NCBI GenBank assembly: GCA_050951365.1
Contig: JBMNIX010000008.1
Coordinates: 19,190-83,189, forward strand
Reading direction: 5' to 3'
DNA: 64,000 nt
Source: JAAYHG01 sp012735455
Lineage (GTDB): Bacteria > Bacillota > DTU030 > DUMP01
Positions 61,512-64,000 of this stretch are shown here, one piece after another; positions within the stretch are counted from its first letter, which is position 1, and each line of letters begins with the position of its first letter. Position numbers and translations under genes: made by a program. The notes beneath the pieces were generated by a model that did not search any database, was not told the DNA's origin, and saw nothing but the letters and a program-made list of their open reading frames with translations.

Positions 61512-62501
61512 GTGAAGATTGTGCGTGGGCTTGAGAAATGGTCGCAGAAAGAGCCTGTGGGAAGTGTTGCTTTAGGGTTTTTTGATGGGGTGCATCGTGG
61601 CCACCAAAAGATTATCACCTCTTGTATAAGGGAGGCTCGGAGGCGAGGCCTACCCAGCGTTGTGCTCACCTTTGAGCCGCATCCACTGACTGTAATCAGG
61701 CCTGAGGTAGCACCGCAGCTTATTACTACCTTTAGTGAAAAGGCAAGGTTGATCAAAGTACTGGGTGTGGATGAACTGCTGGTAGTGCATTTCACACATA
61801 CTTTTGCTGCACTACCAGCACGGGACTTTCTTAACCAAACACTCGTCGGCACACTAAGAGCAAAGCATGTTACTGTGGGTTACAGTTATACCTTTGGCCA
61901 TAGCGGCGAGGGAAACGCAGCTTTACTGGCGGATTTAGGCCCTAAACTAGGTCTTTCGGTGACGGTGATTTCTCCTGTAGAGGTGGAAGGACAGGTTGTC
62001 TCGAGCAGTCTTATCAGGGAACTCCTGGCACAGGGTGAACTAAAACAGGCAACCTTGCTCTTAGGTCGGCCACCGGCGGTCACTGGCCGGGTGGTACCCG
62101 GGGCTAAACGTGGCCGAACCTTGGGCTTTCCCACTGCCAACATAGAGCTAAGGGCCGGGCTAGCACTACCTAAGCTGGGTGTTTATGCAGTGCGTGTCTG
62201 TTATGCGCACCGTTCTTGGCCTGCTGTGGCCAACTTGGGCCGTGTGCCTACCTTTGGTGGTGACGGGCCAGCCCGCTTAGAAGTTCATTTTCTTAATTTT
62301 CATGAGAACATATACGGCGAACGCTTGCGGGTGGAGTTTATAGATTTCCTGCGAGCGGAGCAATGTTTTTCTTCAACATTGGAACTAAGACAGCAGGTGC
62401 AGAACGATATCAAGCGTGCCGAGGAGATCCTAGAAAAGTCTAGTTCAGCCGAAAGTGATGGCGCTTTGTTTACAACCACTGGGGTTTGTGATAGAATCTA
62501 G
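61512..62501 (+). CDS. ribF: Bifunctional riboflavin kinase/FAD synthetase
   Basis: Converts riboflavin to FMN and FMN to FAD. The 329-residue protein has an N-terminal FAD synthetase domain (LGFFDGVHRGHQ, SSSLIRELL) and a C-terminal riboflavin kinase domain (RGRTLGFPTANI, RLEVHFLNF). GTG 61512 is used; GAGGAG lies about 11 bases upstream. A sigma-A-like promoter lies inside the 3' end. Confidence 0.95.
   Translation: MKIVRGLEKWSQKEPVGSVALGFFDGVHRGHQKIITSCIREARRRGLPSVVLTFEPHPLTVIRPEVAPQLITTFSEKARLIKVLGVDELLVVHFTHTFAALPARDFLNQTLVGTLRAKHVTVGYSYTFGHSGEGNAALLADLGPKLGLSVTVISPVEVEGQVVSSSLIRELLAQGELKQATLLLGRPPAVTGRVVPGAKRGRTLGFPTANIELRAGLALPKLGVYAVRVCYAHRSWPAVANLGRVPTFGGDGPARLEVHFLNFHENIYGERLRVEFIDFLRAEQCFSSTLELRQQVQNDIKRAEEILEKSSSAESDGALFTTTGVCDRI
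62469..62497 (+). promoter_or_regulatory. Sigma-A promoter candidate inside the ribF 3' end
   Basis: TTTACA (62469-62474) and TAGAAT (62492-62497) with exact 17 bp spacing. It sits 27 bases before the next ATG and would give the following small genes (and perhaps rpsO) their own start. Confidence 0.55.
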
Positions 62502-62523
62502 CCGGAGGCGACTAGAAGGAGCG

Positions 62524-62760
62524 ATGAGGATGGAGGATAGCCGCTACCAACTGCCTGAGGCAGAGCTCAAGGCTATGCTGGCCAGGATTGCCCGCATTTG
62601 TGTCAGCCAAGAGTTTCAAAGTCTTCGGGCGGAACTAGAGAACATCTACCGACGTGAAGATGCGGAAAACTCCTATCTTACCGCCTTTCAAGACGCCTTG
62701 TACGCCCTTCTTATCCAGGGAGAAGAACCAATCTTGGGCGGTAAGTCAAGGCTGGTGTAG
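62524..62760 (+). CDS. Small uncharacterised protein between ribF and rpsO
   Basis: I do not recognise this 78-residue protein. It is charged and predicted mostly helical (LPEAELKAMLARIARICVSQ, then a Glu-rich helix), with no membrane segment or signal. ATG 62524 (or 62530) follows GAAGGAGCG. It lies 5 bases before a second small gene, and the pair has a promoter candidate just upstream. This suggests a two-gene unit. Confidence 0.6.
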   Translation: MRMEDSRYQLPEAELKAMLARIARICVSQEFQSLRAELENIYRREDAENSYLTAFQDALYALLIQGEEPILGGKSRLV

Positions 62761-62765
62761 CGAAG

Positions 62766-62999
62766 GTGGTGCAGCTTAAAGTTGTCATCACTGAACATGC
62801 TAAACAGCGCCTGCGGGAGGACAGGCAGGGCGGGATTACTTCGGAGGATATTCTGAGCGCAGCTTACAGTATCCCGGGCCGCATTCCTTCTGCAACTCGT
62901 TTCCGCAGCTTTGTAGCCGCATCGGGGCGCTCCTTCGACCTGGTGGCCAAGGACACCAAGGCGGGTCGTCTAGTGATAACTGTGATCGGTAAATCGTAA
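62766..62999 (+). CDS. Small protein, possibly DUF4258-like
   Basis: A 77-residue protein with VVITEHAKQRLREDRQGGITSEDI (shown in part), a HAK/HAxxR-type start followed by beta strands (SFDLVAKDTKAGRLVITVIG). This pattern resembles DUF4258-type small proteins, some of which are linked to phages or toxin-antitoxin loci; the match is by eye and weak. GTG 62766 follows GAAGGTG. Pairing with the preceding 78-residue gene makes a toxin-antitoxin arrangement conceivable but unproven. Confidence 0.55.
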   Translation: MVQLKVVITEHAKQRLREDRQGGITSEDILSAAYSIPGRIPSATRFRSFVAASGRSFDLVAKDTKAGRLVITVIGKS

Positions 63000-63077
63000 T
63001 GAACCACTATCGCGGATTACCGCTGCTCCAACGGTTGTCTGGGATTGTGGGGATCAGAAAGCTAGGAGGTGAGAGCT

Positions 63078-63347
63078 GTGGCGCTTACAAGCACTAGAAA
63101 GCAAGATGTTATCAGCCAGTTTAAGCTGCATGAGCATGATACGGGGTCGCCGGAGGTCCAGATTGCTATCCTTACAGAGCGTATCAACTATCTGACTGAG
63201 CACCTTAAGGAACATAAGAAGGATCACCACTCCAGGCGGGGGCTGCTCAAAATGGTTGGTCGGCGACGTGGTCTGCTCAACTATCTTAAGAGCAAGGACA
63301 TCGAGCGCTATCGCAGCCTGGTTGAAAAACTTGGACTGAGACACTAA
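63078..63347 (+). CDS. rpsO: 30S ribosomal protein S15
   Basis: Primary 16S rRNA-binding protein. The 89-residue length is the bacterial standard. Blocks HEHDTGSPEVQIAILTERIN and HHSRRGLLKMVGRRRGLLNYL are conserved. GTG 63078 follows AGGAGGTGAG. The 78-base leader contains a small GCGG/CCGC hairpin (63012-63023); S15 autoregulates in other bacteria, but I cannot identify its site here. Confidence 0.96.
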   Translation: MALTSTRKQDVISQFKLHEHDTGSPEVQIAILTERINYLTEHLKEHKKDHHSRRGLLKMVGRRRGLLNYLKSKDIERYRSLVEKLGLRH

Positions 63348-63371
63348 GGGCGGGGAGATCCCGCTCTTTTT
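63348..63371 (+). terminator. Terminator between rpsO and pnp
   Basis: GGGCGGG (63348-63354) pairs with CCCGCTC (63360-63366), with one G-T pair and a 5-base loop, followed by TTTTT. Probably partial, since pnp usually follows rpsO in one unit. Confidence 0.7.
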
Positions 63372-63461
63372 ACTAGTCTGGGTCTGTCTTGTACGGAAAA
63401 AGGAAATACTAACCTAAGCGGCGAAAAGAAAACAGGTACAATGTAAAGGAGGTTAAACGAT

Positions 63462-64000
63462 TTGCCTGAGGTGTTTAGCACCACCTTGGCGGGACGATCG
63501 CTAAGTGTGGAAATCGGCCATGTGGCCAAACAGGCGGACGGGGCAGCCTTAGTGCGCTACGGTGATACAGTTGTGTTGGTTACTGCCTGCTGCTCGGATC
63601 AGCCCCGGGAAGGCATTGATTTTTTTCCTCTGACGGTGGATTACGAAGAGAGACTTTACGCTGTAGGTAAGATTCCCGGCGGCTTCATTAAGAGGGAAGG
63701 CCGCCCCAGCGAGAAAGCCATCTTATCGGCCAGGCTTATCGACCGGCCGATCCGCCCCTTATTTCCCCAGGGTTTTCGCAATGATGTGCAGGTAGTTTCC
63801 CTGGTCTTGTCAGTGGATCAAGACAACTCGCCGCAGATCGCTGCCCTTTTAGGAGCCTCGGTGGCACTCTCAGTCTCTGATATACCCTTTGATGGCCCCA
63901 TTGCGGGTGTGGTGGTGGGTTTGGTGGATGGGGAGTTCGTTCTCAATCCCACCGTTGCACAGGAGGAGGTTAGTGAGTTACACCTTACCGTGGCAGGGAA
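63462..64000 (+). CDS. pnp: Polyribonucleotide nucleotidyltransferase, 5' part
   Basis: 3'-5' phosphorolytic exoribonuclease of mRNA decay. TTG 63462 follows AAAGGAGG at good spacing and opens PEVFSTTLAGRSLSVEIG. The first RNase PH domain follows (RYGDTVVLVTACCSD, ERLYAVGKIPGGFIKREGRP, SARLIDRPIRPLFPQGF). The reading frame stays open to the window end, so about 179 of roughly 700 residues are visible. rpsO-pnp is a conserved pair. Confidence 0.96.
   Translation, partial: MPEVFSTTLAGRSLSVEIGHVAKQADGAALVRYGDTVVLVTACCSDQPREGIDFFPLTVDYEERLYAVGKIPGGFIKREGRPSEKAILSARLIDRPIRPLFPQGFRNDVQVVSLVLSVDQDNSPQIAALLGASVALSVSDIPFDGPIAGVVVGLVDGEFVLNPTVAQEEVSELHLTVAG

Noticed and set aside
63437..63442. TACAAT as a pnp -10 element
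   Set aside because: It lacks a -35 and lies so close to AAAGGAGG that the transcript would lose the ribosome binding site.
1..64000. CRISPR arrays, tRNA or rRNA genes, insertion sequences, prophage
   Set aside because: I saw no repeat-spacer pattern, cloverleaf, rRNA core motifs, transposase or phage structural genes; the xerC-like gene is the chromosomal recombinase by context.

Overview
The window reads as a chromosome segment of a flagellated Gram-positive bacterium of the phylum Bacillota, most likely class Clostridia. The evidence is a PolC-type replicative polymerase, CodY, FliY, CheC/CheD and YlxR/YlxQ-type genes, plus the Bacillota gene order topA-trmFO-xerC-hslVU-codY-flagella and rimP-nusA-ylxR-ylxQ-infB-rbfA. 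GTG and TTG starts, strong AGGAGG-type ribosome binding sites and GTGA/ATGA stop-start overlaps are common. Every gene I can support is on the + strand. I saw no rRNA, tRNA, CRISPR array, insertion sequence or prophage.

Layout. 1-2080: a stand-alone LigD-type polymerase domain and dprA. 2.1-9.3 kb: topA, trmFO, xerC, hslV, hslU and codY, closed by a clear terminator. 9.4-38.9 kb: one long fla/che operon running flgB-flgC-fliE-fliF-fliG-fliH-fliI-fliJ-motE-like-fliK-flgD-orf-flgE-motA-motB-fliL-fliM-fliY-cheY-fliO-fliP-fliQ-fliR-flhB-flhA-flhF-flhG-pilZ-cheB-cheA-cheW-cheC-cheD-sigD plus three small genes. It encodes the basal body, export apparatus, stator, switch, chemotaxis core and flagellar sigma factor. 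A good CodY-box match lies just upstream of flgB, next to codY itself. 39.0-49.7 kb: translation and envelope genes rpsB, tsf, pyrH, frr, a PASTA-like small gene, uppS, cdsA, a YtvI-like permease, dxr, rseP, ispG and proS. This block combines two isoprenoid enzymes, undecaprenyl and CDP-diacylglycerol synthesis, and site-2 protease. 49.8-54.8 kb: a glycosyltransferase, an MgtC-family protein and polC. 54.8-64 kb: a promoter and structured leader, then rimP, nusA, rnpM, ylxQ, infB, rbfA, nrnA, truB, ribF, two small uncharacterised genes, rpsO and the 5' part of pnp.

Most of the window is conserved core machinery, and I did not find a wholly new system. The points most worth a second look are: PolC has no proofreading exonuclease insert; CheB has no receiver domain; a tiny leader ORF coincides with a hairpin ahead of rimP-nusA; a CodY box lies between codY and the flagellar operon; and five apparent single-base insertions break or fuse otherwise conserved genes (topA twice, hslU, cheD, rpsB). 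Those five all go in the same direction and mostly fall in G runs, so I read them as probable sequence errors. topA is the one site whose local context also resembles a programmed +1 frameshift.
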